A DNA stretch of 64,000 bases from Micromonospora trifolii (GCF_022229005.1 NZ_JAKKFD010000066.1:62001-126000), one strand, 5' to 3'. Positions 43,627-54,060 are shown, counted from the stretch's first letter. Program-made: numbers and translations. Notes: generated from the letters alone by a model not told the origin.

Positions 43627-44880
43627 TCACCCCTGCCCGGTCAACCGGGCCGCCCGCACCTCCAGGTAGCGCTGCTCGGGCCGGCTCGTGGTGCCCCGCG
43701 CCGCCGCCAGGTACGCCTCCCGGGCCGCACCGACGTCCCCGGCCAGGTCCAACAGGTGAGCCCGGACGGCGGCCAGCCGGTGGTGCCCGGCCGTGCGTTC
43801 GTCGGCGTCCAGCGGTGTGAGCAGGGCGAGCCCGGCCCGGGGTCCGTCGACCATGGCCACCGCCACCGCCTGATTGAGTGTGACCATCGGATTCGGCGCG
43901 ATCCGGGCCAGCAGTCGGTAGAGCGCGACGATCTGCCGCCAGTCCGTCTCCGCCGCCGTCGACGCCTCGGCGTGCACAGCGGCGATCGCCGCCTGGAGCT
44001 GGTACGGGCCGGGCGGCGACCACGTCAACGCCTCGGTGATCAGCGCGACCCCCTCCGCGATGGCCGCGGCGTCCCACCGGGAACGGTCCTGCTCCGCCAG
44101 CGGCACCAGATCCCCGTCCGGCCCCACCCGGGCCGCCCGGTGCGCGTCGGTCAGCAGCATCAGCGCCAGCAGCCCGGCGACCTCGCCGTCGTCGGGCAGC
44201 AGCCCGCGCAGGATGCGAGCCAGCCGGATCGCCTCGCCGGTCAGCTCGGCCCGGCGCAGGTCCGGGCCACTGGACGCGGTGTAGCCCTCGTTGAAGATCA
44301 GGTACAGCACCCGCAGCACAGTTCCCAGCCGTTCGCCCCGCTCGGCCGGCCCGGGCATTGTGAACCGTGCCCCGGCGGCCTCGATCCGCTGCTTGGCCCG
44401 CCGGATCCGTTGACTCATCGTCGCCTCGGGCACCAGGTGCGCCCGGGCGATCTGGGCGGTGCTGAGACCGCCGACCGCTCGCAGGGTGAGCGCCACCTGC
44501 GCCGAACCGGGCAGCGCCGGGTGGCAGCAGAGGAACAGCAGCGTGAGGGTGTCGTCCTCGGCCGCGACGGCGGGCTCCGCGTCCGCCGCCGGCGCCACCC
44601 CCGCGTACGCCGGTTCGCGCCGCGCCACCGCCATCTCGCGGTCCCGGCGCGCGCTCTCGCTACGCCACTCGTCGGTGAGCCGACGGGTGGCCACCGTGAG
44701 CAACCAGGCGCGCGGACTATCCGGTACGCCCTGCCCGGGCCACTGCGTCGCGGCGGCGAGCAGGGCCTCCTGAACCGCGTCCTCGCACCTGTCGAACTGT
44801 CCGTGCCGACGGACCAGCAGGCCGAGGACCTGCGGCGCGAACGTGCGCAGCAGGTCCTCGACCGTCCGGTCCCCGGTCAC
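43627..44880 (-). CDS. ECF42-type RNA polymerase sigma factor with C-terminal TPR-like extension
   Basis: A 417-residue sigma factor. Region 2 spans CEDAVQEALLAAATQWP and WLLTVATRRLTDEW; region 4 lies near GLSTAQIARAHLVPEATMSQRI. Residues 180-417 are a helical repeat extension (LGTVLRVLYLIFNEGY and onwards) known from the ECF42 group, where it is needed for activity. No anti-sigma factor adjoins it; as in all ECF42 loci, a DGPF/YCII protein is encoded next to it (4-bp overlap). The trigger is unknown. Confidence 0.93.
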   Translation of the reverse strand: MTGDRTVEDLLRTFAPQVLGLLVRRHGQFDRCEDAVQEALLAAATQWPGQGVPDSPRAWLLTVATRRLTDEWRSESARRDREMAVARREPAYAGVAPAADAEPAVAAEDDTLTLLFLCCHPALPGSAQVALTLRAVGGLSTAQIARAHLVPEATMSQRIRRAKQRIEAAGARFTMPGPAERGERLGTVLRVLYLIFNEGYTASSGPDLRRAELTGEAIRLARILRGLLPDDGEVAGLLALMLLTDAHRAARVGPDGDLVPLAEQDRSRWDAAAIAEGVALITEALTWSPPGPYQLQAAIAAVHAEASTAAETDWRQIVALYRLLARIAPNPMVTLNQAVAVAMVDGPRAGLALLTPLDADERTAGHHRLAAVRAHLLDLAGDVGAAREAYLAAARGTTSRPEQRYLEVRAARLTGQG

Positions 44881-45242
44881 ATCTCCGTCCCGGCCTCGTC
44901 CATGATCGGGCGGACCTCCATCGCGCCGCCGTAACGGACGTCCGGCCAGCGGGCGGCGATCTCGGCGGCCCGCTGCGGGCTGTCGCAGTCGACGGCCAGG
45001 TAACCGGCGAACTGCTCCTTGCTCTCCATGAACGGGCCGTCGAGGACCTCGGGGCTGCCGTCCACGAGCCGGACCGTCAACGACTGCGACGGATTGGCCA
45101 GCGCCTGGCCGCCGATCAGCTCGCCGGTCTCGGTCAGCTCCTTCATGATCTCGTCGACCTCACCGAAGAGGGCTGTGCGCTCCTGCTCGCTCAGCTCCTC
45201 GGTGAAGCCGGGCCGGTTCCAGATCAGCAGCATGTACTTCAC
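44877..45242 (-). CDS. YCII-related DGPF-motif protein, partner of the ECF42 factor
   Basis: A 121-residue ferredoxin-like protein, MKYMLLIWNRPGF at the start and the family signature EVLDGPFMESKEQFAGYL in the middle. DGPF proteins are the constant neighbours and usual targets of ECF42 sigma factors. The 4-bp overlap with the sigma gene means the two are co-translated. A purine-rich stretch (GAGGAGCATC) precedes the ATG. Confidence 0.92.
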   Translation of the reverse strand: MKYMLLIWNRPGFTEELSEQERTALFGEVDEIMKELTETGELIGGQALANPSQSLTVRLVDGSPEVLDGPFMESKEQFAGYLAVDCDSPQRAAEIAARWPDVRYGGAMEVRPIMDEAGTEM

Positions 45243-45380
45243 GGCGATGCTCCTCAGGCTCTGGTCGCACCCCGAGCGGGGCGCGGCTCACCGGAGGGTC
45301 GGAGCCGTTCCCCCGATCCCTACCGCGTACCGAAGAAAATCGCAGAAACGTCCGCCGGGGGCGGTCCCACGCCGAATGGT

Positions 45381-46649
45381 TCAGCGCGGACCGGGTCGGC
45401 CGGGCACCTGTCGGGGCTTCCGGGCGCCGCCGACGTCCAGCGAAGCCCGGTCGGCGGCCGAGGTGCCGGACGACCAGCCCTCGGCGTCGCGCACGCTGAG
45501 CCGGTGGCGGGTGACGCCGGGGAAGAGCGTGTCCAACCGCTCCCGGACCGCCTCGCCCCTCGCCGCGAGCACCGGCAACAGCCGTTCCGCCCCGGCCGTC
45601 TCGGCCGCCGCCTGGTCCGCCGCTTCGGTCGCCGCCTCGGTGGCCGTCCGCAGCCGCTCGCCGATCCGCAGCGCGAACGCGTTGAGGAAGGACTCGTCCC
45701 AGACCTTCGTCCGCCGCCCCGATCCCGCCCGGCGCTCGGCACGCCCCCGCAGCATCGCCGCCGTGGCCTGGACCAGCAGCGACGTGTAGAGCAGCTCCAC
45801 CGCCACCAGATCGGCCGGCCAGCCCAGCACCGTGGCGAAGCCGAGATCGTCGGACCAGACCGCCTCGCACCGGTTCGCCGCCGCCACCTCCTGCACCAGC
45901 AGCGCCTTCGCCCCCGCGTACGGGGTGTCGGTGCTCAGGCGCACCCCGCCGGGCAGGTCCCCGCGCTCCGACCCGGCCGCCAGCAGCGCCTCGTCGATGC
46001 TGTGCCTGGCGATCAGCTCCTGGGCCTTCCCGGTCAGCGCCTCCGCCTCCGCCGGGAAGGTGGTCGACTCGGCCTTCGCCAGCAGCGCGCGTACCCGATC
46101 CAGCATCGGCGACCCGCTGCGAGCCGTGCCCGCCGTGCGGGGCAGTGCCGCGCCGCTCGTGCCCGGCGGTGGGCGCAGCACCGCGATCGGCGGCAGGCTC
46201 TCCACCAGCGCGAGAGTGTCCACGGCCGCGCGGAGCGCGTCGGCCCGGTCCAGACCCTCCCGGCTGGCCCAGCCGGTCAACTCGCTGCCGTCGGCGCCAC
46301 CCTCGGTGGCCGCCAGCTCGCGTAGCTGGTCGTCCCACCAGGCCGGGACCGGCTCGGCCTGGTCGCGCCGCTGGGCGGCCATCGCGGCACGCACCAGCCG
46401 GGCCGCGCGGGCGTCGAGCCGTCGACAGGTGATCCGGTCCACGTCGACCGGCTGCCAACCGCGAGGCCAGAGCCAGCTCAGGCCGCGGACCAGGCGACGC
46501 AGCAGAGCGGCGTCCACCGCCGTGGTGCCGTCCGCGGCGCCGGTGCCGACCATCAGTTGGTCCAGCTGCCGTTCGGCCTGCCGTACGTCAGTGCCGCGCA
46601 CCGCCGCGAGCGCGTTGGCGACGAGTTCGTCCGCGTCCGGCACGGGCAC
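45381..46649 (-). CDS. DUF2786 domain protein
   Basis: A 422-residue cytoplasmic protein. The core DUF2786 helix pair lies at about 180-220: MLDRVRALLAKAESTTFPAEAEALTGKAQELIARHSID as two halves of one motif. A second recognisable part is GRRTKVWDESFLNAFALRIGERL. The family is widespread in actinobacteria and phages, with no known role; the AEAEALTGKAQELI helix recalls SprT-like proteins. The GTG start follows AGAAGGAGGTGCCC. It stands alone. Confidence 0.88.
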   Translation of the reverse strand: MPVPDADELVANALAAVRGTDVRQAERQLDQLMVGTGAADGTTAVDAALLRRLVRGLSWLWPRGWQPVDVDRITCRRLDARAARLVRAAMAAQRRDQAEPVPAWWDDQLRELAATEGGADGSELTGWASREGLDRADALRAAVDTLALVESLPPIAVLRPPPGTSGAALPRTAGTARSGSPMLDRVRALLAKAESTTFPAEAEALTGKAQELIARHSIDEALLAAGSERGDLPGGVRLSTDTPYAGAKALLVQEVAAANRCEAVWSDDLGFATVLGWPADLVAVELLYTSLLVQATAAMLRGRAERRAGSGRRTKVWDESFLNAFALRIGERLRTATEAATEAADQAAAETAGAERLLPVLAARGEAVRERLDTLFPGVTRHRLSVRDAEGWSSGTSAADRASLDVGGARKPRQVPGRPGPR

Positions 46650-46832
46650 CTCCTTCTCGGGATCTGGCTGTCGCTGCCCCTCCAGGCTCCATGATCATGC
46701 CGTCAGTGGCCCGGGAGTCACGAAACGGGGATGTGCCACCGGCCCATTGGGCCTTCCCGCCTCGTTGACCTGGCATGTTTCATGCGGTTCGGGGTATTTG
46801 CCACCTCATTCGAGCTGACTGCGAGGTGTGTG

Positions 46833-47315
46833 GTGGTCGATTCGACACTGCCGAGGACCCGTACCGCCGACGTTCGTTCCTCCACCCTCGTCGGCGTCCT
46901 GATCGGCATCGCCATCATGGCCGCGGTGGACGAGATCGTCTTTCACCAACTTCTCGCCTGGCACCACTTCTACGACCGCTCCACCCCCTCGGTGGCGCTG
47001 CTCTCGGACGGGCTGCTGCACGCCGCCGAGGTGATCACCCTGGTCGGCGGATTCTTCTGGTTCGCCGACCTGCGTCGACGGCGTGCCCTGTCGAGCCGGC
47101 CGGCCTGGGGTGGCTTCCTGCTCGGCGCCGGCGGATTCCAGCTCTTCGACGGGCTCGTCGACCACAAGGTGCTCCGGCTGCACCAGATCCGCTACGGCGT
47201 CCACCTGGTGCCGTACGACGTGGTCTGGAACGTGGCCGGCGCGGTGCTGCTGCTGGCCGGCGCCGCTGTCCTGTGGCGGGCCCGTTCCCGCAGGCCCGGC
47301 GCCGGCCCCCGATGA
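46833..47315 (+). CDS. DUF2243 membrane protein
   Basis: A 160-residue protein with four helices. IMAAVDEIVFHQLLAWHHFYD and GGFQLFDGLVDHKVLRLHQIR carry histidines and acidic residues in or near helices, typical of DUF2243. I chose the GTG 6 bp after GAGG; a longer frame from 46731 would add a Cys-rich 34 residues. The stop overlaps the CtaG-like start by ATGA. The role is unknown, but the pairing with CtaG suggests copper or haem-copper oxidase assembly. Confidence 0.85.
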   Translation: MVDSTLPRTRTADVRSSTLVGVLIGIAIMAAVDEIVFHQLLAWHHFYDRSTPSVALLSDGLLHAAEVITLVGGFFWFADLRRRRALSSRPAWGGFLLGAGGFQLFDGLVDHKVLRLHQIRYGVHLVPYDVVWNVAGAVLLLAGAAVLWRARSRRPGAGPR

Positions 47316-48187
47316 CGGCGGCCGGGCCGCTGGCGCACGCTGGGCACGGCGCGGCCGGGCCGACCTGGCTCCCGCTGTTCCCGGTCGCGTTGTTGGCGGC
47401 CGGCTACGTGCTGGCCGCCGTCCGGAATTCACGGGGTTGGGACCACCGCCGCACCGCCTCCTGGTTGGTCGGCTGCGCCCTGCTGGCGGTAGCCGTCGGG
47501 CCGCTGGCCCAACTCCCCGACAACCCGCGCGGGCACATGGCGCAGCACCTGCTGCTCGGCATGCTGGCCCCGCTGGGGCTGGTGCTCGCCGCCCCGGTGA
47601 CGCTGCTGCTGCGGGTGGCGCCGCCGCCGGTACGCCGGGCTGTCGGCCGGCTGCTGCGCTCCCGCCCGCTGCACCTGCTCGCCCACCCGTTCACCGCCGC
47701 GCTGCTGACGACCGGCGGGTTGGCGTTCGTGCTGCTCACCCCGCTGTACGCGGCGGCCGAACGGCAACCCGTCCTGCACCACGCCGTGCACCTGCACTAC
47801 CTGGCCGCCGGGTACCTCTTCGCCTGGTCGTTGGCCGGGCCCGACCCTGCGCCGCGTCGTCCCGGACTGGCGGTACGGGTCGGCGCGTTACTGGCCGCGT
47901 CGGCCGGCCACGCCGTGCTGGCCAAGTACCTGTACGCCCAGGCCGACAGCCTCCCGCCCGGCCTCACCGATCGGGACCCGGAAGCGTTCCGCTCCGCCGC
48001 CCAACTCATGTACTACGGCGGCGACCTGGCCGAACTGCTCCTGGCAGCAGCCCTCTTCGCCGCCTGGTACCACTCCCGCCGCCCCCGCCCGTCCCCGTCC
48101 CCGTCCCCGTCCCCATCCCCGTCCCCGTCCCCGTTGATCAAGAGGTTTGCGTCACCGGAAGGCGGTTCCTTGACGCAAAGCTCTTGA
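47312..48187 (+). CDS. CtaG-like cytochrome c oxidase assembly protein (caa3 type)
   Basis: A 291-residue protein with seven or so helices. The conserved family residues are present: HMAQHLLLGMLAPLGLVL, HPFTAALLTTGG, HHAVHLHYLAAGYLFAWSL and GHAVLAKYLYA, with helix histidines suited to copper. In Bacillus CtaG helps to build cytochrome caa3. The true end may be near AWYHSRR, because the last 35 codons run through a GTCCCC repeat (Pro-Ser) and then a palindrome, and the stop codon lies inside the second arm. Confidence 0.82.
   Translation: MTAAGPLAHAGHGAAGPTWLPLFPVALLAAGYVLAAVRNSRGWDHRRTASWLVGCALLAVAVGPLAQLPDNPRGHMAQHLLLGMLAPLGLVLAAPVTLLLRVAPPPVRRAVGRLLRSRPLHLLAHPFTAALLTTGGLAFVLLTPLYAAAERQPVLHHAVHLHYLAAGYLFAWSLAGPDPAPRRPGLAVRVGALLAASAGHAVLAKYLYAQADSLPPGLTDRDPEAFRSAAQLMYYGGDLAELLLAAALFAAWYHSRRPRPSPSPSPSPSPSPSPLIKRFASPEGGSLTQSS
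48091..48132 (+). repeat. Tandem hexamer repeat (GTCCCC)7
   Basis: Seven tandem units of GTCCCC, one changed to ATCCCC, coding for Pro-Ser in the CtaG-like tail. Such a run is prone to length change by slippage. Confidence 0.9.
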
Positions 48188-48190
48188 TCA
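48135..48190. repeat. Long inverted repeat at the 3' end of the CtaG-like gene
   Basis: Arms of 20 nt (48135-48154 and 48171-48190), starting TGATCAAGAGGTTTGCG, with one mismatch and a 16-nt loop that holds a further GGAA/TTCC pair. The AT-rich arms stand out against the surrounding DNA. It lies between convergent genes and could act as a terminator, but looks like a dispersed intergenic repeat. Confidence 0.8.
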
Positions 48191-48226
48191 GCTCAGAGTC
48201 GGCGGAAGAACGGGCGGATCTCGTCC

Positions 48227-49348
48227 TCACTGCCAGTTGGTGAGGATCTCCTCGACGGGTAGGACGTCCTGCTCCGGGTCGGGTGCCGGGGTTGGCCGGT
48301 CGGTCGGCGTGCGGTCGAAGCGGGGTGCGGGAGCCGGCTGGATCTCGCCGCCCACCTCGACGAACGTGCCCCGTGCCGCGTTGTGCGGGTGCTCATGCGC
48401 CTCGCCGGGGGCGAGCACCGGCGCGACGCAGGCGTCCAGGTCGGCGAAGACCGCCGTCCACTCGTCCCGGGAGCGCTCGGCGAACCGCTCGGTGAACCGG
48501 CGGCGCAGTTCGTCCCAGCCACTCGGGTCGTACTGGGCGGGCAGGTCCGGGTCGTCGGCGAGGTCGAGGCCGCTGAGCAGTACGGCGTAGAAGGCCGGTT
48601 CCATCGCGCCGACGGCCATGTATCCACCGTCGGCGGTGGCGTACGTGTCGTAGAACGGCGCCCCGCCGTCGAACATGTTGCGCCCACGCGGGGCGGCCCA
48701 CAGGCCGGTGCCGAGCAGCCCGTGCAGGAACGAGGTGAGCAGCGCGGAGCCGTCCACCATCGCCGCGTCGACCACCTGGCCGAAGCCGGAGCGCTCCCGC
48801 TCCAGCAGCGCGGCCAGCACCCCGACGGCGAGCAGCATGCCGCCGCCACCGAAGTCGCCGAGCAGGTTCATCGGCGCGTACGGGCGTTCGCCGGCCCGTC
48901 CCAGCGGCTCCAACGCCCCGGCCACAGCGATGTAGTCGATGTCGTGCCCGGCGCGGGCTGCCAGCGGGCCGTCCTGACCCCAGCCGGTCATTCGCGCGTA
49001 CACCAGTCGGGGGTTGCGGGCCTGGCACACCTCCGGCCCGATGCCGAGCCGCTCGGCCACCCCGGGCCGGTACGCCTCGACCAGCACGTCCGCACGTTCG
49101 GCCAGGCGCAGCAGGTCCGCCACCCCGGCCGGGGACTTCAGGTCAAGTGCGGCGACCCGCCGCCCCCGTTGCAACGGCCCGCTGGTCGGTGCGGCCAGCC
49201 GGCCCGCTCCCGGGGCGCCCGGCCGGTCCACCCGCACCACGTCCGCCCCGAGGTCGGCGAGCACCATGCAGCCGAACGGCGCCGGGGCGAGGCTGGCCAG
49301 CTCGACCACCCGCACCCCGGCCAGCGGCCCGCCGCGTGCCGCCGTCAC
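48227..49348 (-). CDS. CaiB/BaiF family CoA-transferase (racemase-like)
   Basis: A 373-residue class III CoA-transferase relative, or alpha-methylacyl-CoA racemase. The opening GVRVVELASLAPAPFGCMVLADLGADVVRVDRP is typical (given here as the family motif in parts: VVELASLAPAPFG, LADLGADVVRV), and the catalytic-type Asp lies in GLDLADDPD or GGYMAVGAMEP. The GTG start overlaps the stop of the FadB-type gene (GTGA). Last gene of a beta-oxidation operon; probably racemises 2-methylacyl-CoA so that the dehydrogenase can use it. Confidence 0.88.
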   Translation of the reverse strand: MTAARGGPLAGVRVVELASLAPAPFGCMVLADLGADVVRVDRPGAPGAGRLAAPTSGPLQRGRRVAALDLKSPAGVADLLRLAERADVLVEAYRPGVAERLGIGPEVCQARNPRLVYARMTGWGQDGPLAARAGHDIDYIAVAGALEPLGRAGERPYAPMNLLGDFGGGGMLLAVGVLAALLERERSGFGQVVDAAMVDGSALLTSFLHGLLGTGLWAAPRGRNMFDGGAPFYDTYATADGGYMAVGAMEPAFYAVLLSGLDLADDPDLPAQYDPSGWDELRRRFTERFAERSRDEWTAVFADLDACVAPVLAPGEAHEHPHNAARGTFVEVGGEIQPAPAPRFDRTPTDRPTPAPDPEQDVLPVEEILTNWQ

Positions 49349-51501
49349 GCGACGTCCACCGGTTCGGCCCGACGGGCGTCGAGCCGGTCGGCCAGGTCGG
49401 CGGGGGGCGTGAACCGGTCGCCGTAGCGGCCGGCCAATTCGGTGGCACGGGCCGCGAAGCCGGCCGGGCCGCCCGCGTACTGCCGGACGTAACGGATCAC
49501 CCCTCCCGTCCAGGCCGGGAAGCCGATGCCGAAGATCGAGCCGATGTTGGCGTCGGTCTCGGTGCGCAGCACCCCCTCGTCGAGGCAGCGCAGCGCGTCC
49601 AGCGCCTCGGCGAAGAGCATCCGCTCCTGGAGGTCGGTGAACGGCACCGCCCGACCCGCGTCGGTGCTCAGGTCGGCGAGACCGGGCCACAGCCGGCCCC
49701 GGGTGCCGTCGTCGTAGGAGTAGAAGCCGCGTCCGGCGGCGCGCCCCGGCCGGTCGTACGCGTCGACCAGTTCGTCCACCAGGCGGTGCGCCGGCAGCGG
49801 TCGGAATTCCTCGCTGGCCGCCTCGAACTGGCGGCGGATCCGCTGGATCAGCGTGAGACTGACCTCGTCGGCCAGTGCCAGCGGCCCGGTCGGGTAGCCG
49901 GCCTGAAGGGCGGCCTGCTCCACAGATGCGGCGGGGACACCCTCGGCGACCATGCCGACCGCCTCGTCGATGAACTTGCCGATCACCCGGCTGGTGAAGA
50001 AACCCCGGCCGTCGTTGACCACGATCGGGGTCTTGCCGATCCGCCGGCCCAGGTCGAAGGCCCGGGCCAGTGCCACGTCCCCGGTCCGTTCGCCCACCAC
50101 GATCTCCAGCAACGGCATCCGGTCCACCGGGGAGAAGAAGTGCATGCCGATGAAGTCCGCCGGCCGGTCCATGCCGGAGGCCAGCCCGGTGATCGGCAGG
50201 GTGGAGGTGTTGGACGCGAGCAGCGCGTCGGGCGCCAGCACGGGCAGCACCTCGGCGAAGACCTGCTGTTTCAGCGCCGGGTCCTCGAAGACCGCCTCGA
50301 TGACCGCGTCACAGCCAGCCAGCGCGTCCACCTGGTCGGTGGTGGTGATCCGGTCCAGTACGGCGCGGGCGTCGGCCTCGGTCGTGCGGCCCTTGCGAAC
50401 CGCCCGGGTCAGCAGTCGCTCGGCGTGCTCACGGGCCCGGCCGGCGGCCTCCGGCGTGACGTCCTTGACCACGACGTCCAGCCCGGCGCTCGCGCAGGCG
50501 TACGCGATGCCCGCGCCCATCATGCCGGCCCCGAGCACCGCCACCCGGCGTACCGGTGCGGCGTCCACATCGGCAGGTCGGGCCGCGCCACCGTTGACGG
50601 CCTTCAGGTCGAAGAAGAACGCACCGATCATGTTCTTGGCGACCTGCCCGGTGAGCAGGCCGATCAGATGCCGGGTCTCCACGGTCAGGGCGGTCTCCAG
50701 GTCGACCTGTGCGCCCTCGACGGCCGCGGCCAGGATCGCCTCGGGCGCGGGCAGCCGGGCGCCCTTGAGTTGCTTGCGCAGCGTCGCCGGAAAGGCGGGC
50801 AGTTGGGCGGCCAGCGAGCGGCTGGCCGGGGTGCCACCCGGCATCCGATAGTCCGGCCGGTCCCACGGCTGCGCCGGGTGCGGGTTCGCAGCGATCCAGG
50901 CCCGGGCGTGCTCGAACAGTTCGGTGGGCGTGGCGACCACCTCGTCGACCAGCCCGGCGGACAGGGCGTCGGCCGGGCGCATCCGCCGGCCGGTCAGCAG
51001 CACTGTGGTCAGCGCGCCGGCCAGGCCGAGCATCCGTACGGTCCGGGTGACGCCGCCCGCCCCGGGCAGCAGGCCCAGGGTCACCTCGGGCAGCCCGAGT
51101 CGGCTGCCCGGCGCGTCCAGCGCGATCCGGTGGTGGCAGGCGAGCGCGATCTCCAGGCCACCGCCGAGCGCCGAGCCGTTGACAGCGGCGACCACCGGCC
51201 GGCCCAGCGTCTCCAGCCGGCGCAGGTCCCGCTTGATGGTGCCGAGCAGGTCAGCCAGGTCGGGCGCGTCGGCGCGGGTGGCCCGGATCATCTCGGGCAG
51301 GTCGCCGCCGGCGAAGAAGGTCGACTTCGCGCTGGTCACGATGACGCCGACGAGATCCTGCTCGGCCTCCAGCCGGTCCAGGGTGGCGGTCATCGAGGCG
51401 GCGTACGCCCGGTTCATGGTGTTGGCGGACTGGGTGGGGTCGTCAAGTGTGAGCGTGACGATGCCGTCGGCGCCGCGGTCGTACCGGATGGTGTTGGTCA
51501 T
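49345..51501 (-). CDS. Fatty acid oxidation complex alpha-type protein (enoyl-CoA hydratase / 3-hydroxyacyl-CoA dehydrogenase)
   Basis: A 718-residue bifunctional enzyme (FadB/FadJ type). The first 190 residues are the hydratase (crotonase) with GSALGGGLEIALACHH and the catalytic Glu region PEVTLGLLPGAGG. An NAD-binding domain starts near 320 with VAVLGAGMMGAGIAYA, then the dehydrogenase C-terminal pair with GMHFFSPVDRMPLLE. Together they carry out steps two and three of beta-oxidation. Translation is coupled with the CoA-transferase downstream; 14 bp separate it from the thiolase gene. Confidence 0.96.
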   Translation of the reverse strand: MTNTIRYDRGADGIVTLTLDDPTQSANTMNRAYAASMTATLDRLEAEQDLVGVIVTSAKSTFFAGGDLPEMIRATRADAPDLADLLGTIKRDLRRLETLGRPVVAAVNGSALGGGLEIALACHHRIALDAPGSRLGLPEVTLGLLPGAGGVTRTVRMLGLAGALTTVLLTGRRMRPADALSAGLVDEVVATPTELFEHARAWIAANPHPAQPWDRPDYRMPGGTPASRSLAAQLPAFPATLRKQLKGARLPAPEAILAAAVEGAQVDLETALTVETRHLIGLLTGQVAKNMIGAFFFDLKAVNGGAARPADVDAAPVRRVAVLGAGMMGAGIAYACASAGLDVVVKDVTPEAAGRAREHAERLLTRAVRKGRTTEADARAVLDRITTTDQVDALAGCDAVIEAVFEDPALKQQVFAEVLPVLAPDALLASNTSTLPITGLASGMDRPADFIGMHFFSPVDRMPLLEIVVGERTGDVALARAFDLGRRIGKTPIVVNDGRGFFTSRVIGKFIDEAVGMVAEGVPAASVEQAALQAGYPTGPLALADEVSLTLIQRIRRQFEAASEEFRPLPAHRLVDELVDAYDRPGRAAGRGFYSYDDGTRGRLWPGLADLSTDAGRAVPFTDLQERMLFAEALDALRCLDEGVLRTETDANIGSIFGIGFPAWTGGVIRYVRQYAGGPAGFAARATELAGRYGDRFTPPADLADRLDARRAEPVDVA

Positions 51502-51515
51502 TGTCGTCCTCCGGG

Positions 51516-52719
<1,204 letters not shown>

Positions 52720-52730
<11 letters not shown>

Positions 52731-53886
52731 GGGCGATCAACTCCTTCATGATCTCGTTGGTGCCGCCGTAGATCTTCTGGACGCGGGCGTCGGCGTACAT
52801 GCGGGCGATCGGGTACTCCGTCGTGTAGCCGTAGCCGCCGAAGAGCTGGAGGCACCTGTCGACGACCTCACACTGCCCGTCGGTGAGCCATGACTTCGCC
52901 ATCGCCGCGGTGGCCACGTCCAGGTCGCCCCGCGTGTGTCTGACGATGCAGTCGTCCAGGAAGACCCGGCTGACCCGCGCGCGGGTGGCGCACTCGGCCA
53001 GCACCATCCGGGTGTTCTGGTGACCCATCAGGGTCTTGCCGAAGGCGGAGCGCTCCTTGGCGTACGCCACGGTCAGCGCGACAGCCCGTTCCATGGCCGC
53101 GACCGCGCCGACGCCGATCACCAGCCGTTCCTGCGGGAGTTGCTGCATGAGCTGGATGAAGCCCAGCCCTTCGGCGCCGCCGAGCAGGTTGGCCGCCGGC
53201 ACCCGGAACTCGTCGAAGAACAATTCGGCCGTGTCGTTGGCGTGCAGGCCGATCTTCGACAGCAGTCGGCCTCGCCGGAACCCCGCCGGGTCGCCACCCA
53301 CCTCGCAGACCAGCAGCGAGACGCCGGACGCCCGCTGCTCGGGGTCGGTCTTCACGGCCACGATGACCAGGTCGGCCACACCGCCGTTGGTGATGAACGT
53401 CTTCGCGCCGGTCACCAGGTAGTCGTCGCCGTCACGGACCGCCCGGGTCCGCATCGCCTGAAGATCGGAGCCACCGTCCGGCTCGGTCATCGCGATGGCG
53501 CCGACCAACTCACCGCTGCACAGGCCGGGCAGCCAGCGCCGCTTCTGCTCCTCGCTTCCATACGCCACCAGGTAGCCGGTGACGATGCCACTGTGGACGG
53601 CCAGGCCGAGGCTGCTCTCCCCGGTGTACGCCTGCTCGTGCAGCAGCACCGCCTCGTGGGTGAACCCGCCGCCCCCGCCGCCGTACTCCTCCGGGACGGA
53701 CAGGCCGAGCAGCCCCAGCTCGCCGGCGCGGCGGTAGTGCTCACGGTCCGGGTGGCCCTGCTCCTGAAGGCGGTCGGCGTGCGGCAACACCTCCTTGGTG
53801 AAGAAGGTGCGGGCCAGCTCGGCCAGGTCGTCATGCTCCGGCTCGCGCCAGGGTGAGGGGGAGCCGTCGGGCGGGGGGGTCGGCAT
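52720..53886 (-). CDS. Acyl-CoA dehydrogenase
   Basis: First step of beta-oxidation, FAD-dependent. The 388 residues fit the family. MTEPDGGSDLQAM and GAKTFITNGGVADLVIVAV are the FAD-binding middle domain, and LQLFGGYGYTTEYPIARMYADARVQKIYGG includes the C-terminal pattern (in parts: LFGGYGYTTEYP, DARVQKIYGGTNEI), though the catalytic Glu corresponds to the GTNEI position. I chose the ATG after GAGGG; 12 codons more are possible. First gene of the operon, about 175 bp from the WYL regulator. Confidence 0.94.
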
Positions 53887-53950
53887 GTGCACCACCCTCG
53901 CGCGCTGTTGGCAGCATGTCAATAAGCCGCGATCGGCTCTCGGCGCGGAG

Positions 53951-53995
53951 ATCTTGGACAGTTTCCGTTACGAGCTAACGGAAACTGTCCAAGAT
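53951..53995. repeat. Perfect 20-bp inverted repeat upstream of the beta-oxidation operon
   Basis: ATCTTGGACAGTTTCCGTTA at 53951-53970 and its exact complement at 53976-53995, around a 5-nt loop. It lies 65 bp before the acyl-CoA dehydrogenase start and 66 bp past the WYL stop, both on the minus strand. It may be a terminator of the WYL gene, an operator of the operon, or a mobile intergenic repeat. AT content is well above the neighbours. Confidence 0.8.
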
Positions 53996-54060
53996 TGCGA
54001 GAACTGGCTCCGTCGTCAGGCGTGTGCGAGGTGAGGGACGACCGCCGGCCGGTCGGGCGA

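Noticed and set aside
48091..48132. Tandem repeat as a CRISPR array
   Set aside because: The units are contiguous hexamers with no spacers and no cas gene is near.
53951..53995. Inverted repeat as an insertion-sequence end
   Set aside because: No transposase, no second end and no target duplication could be seen.
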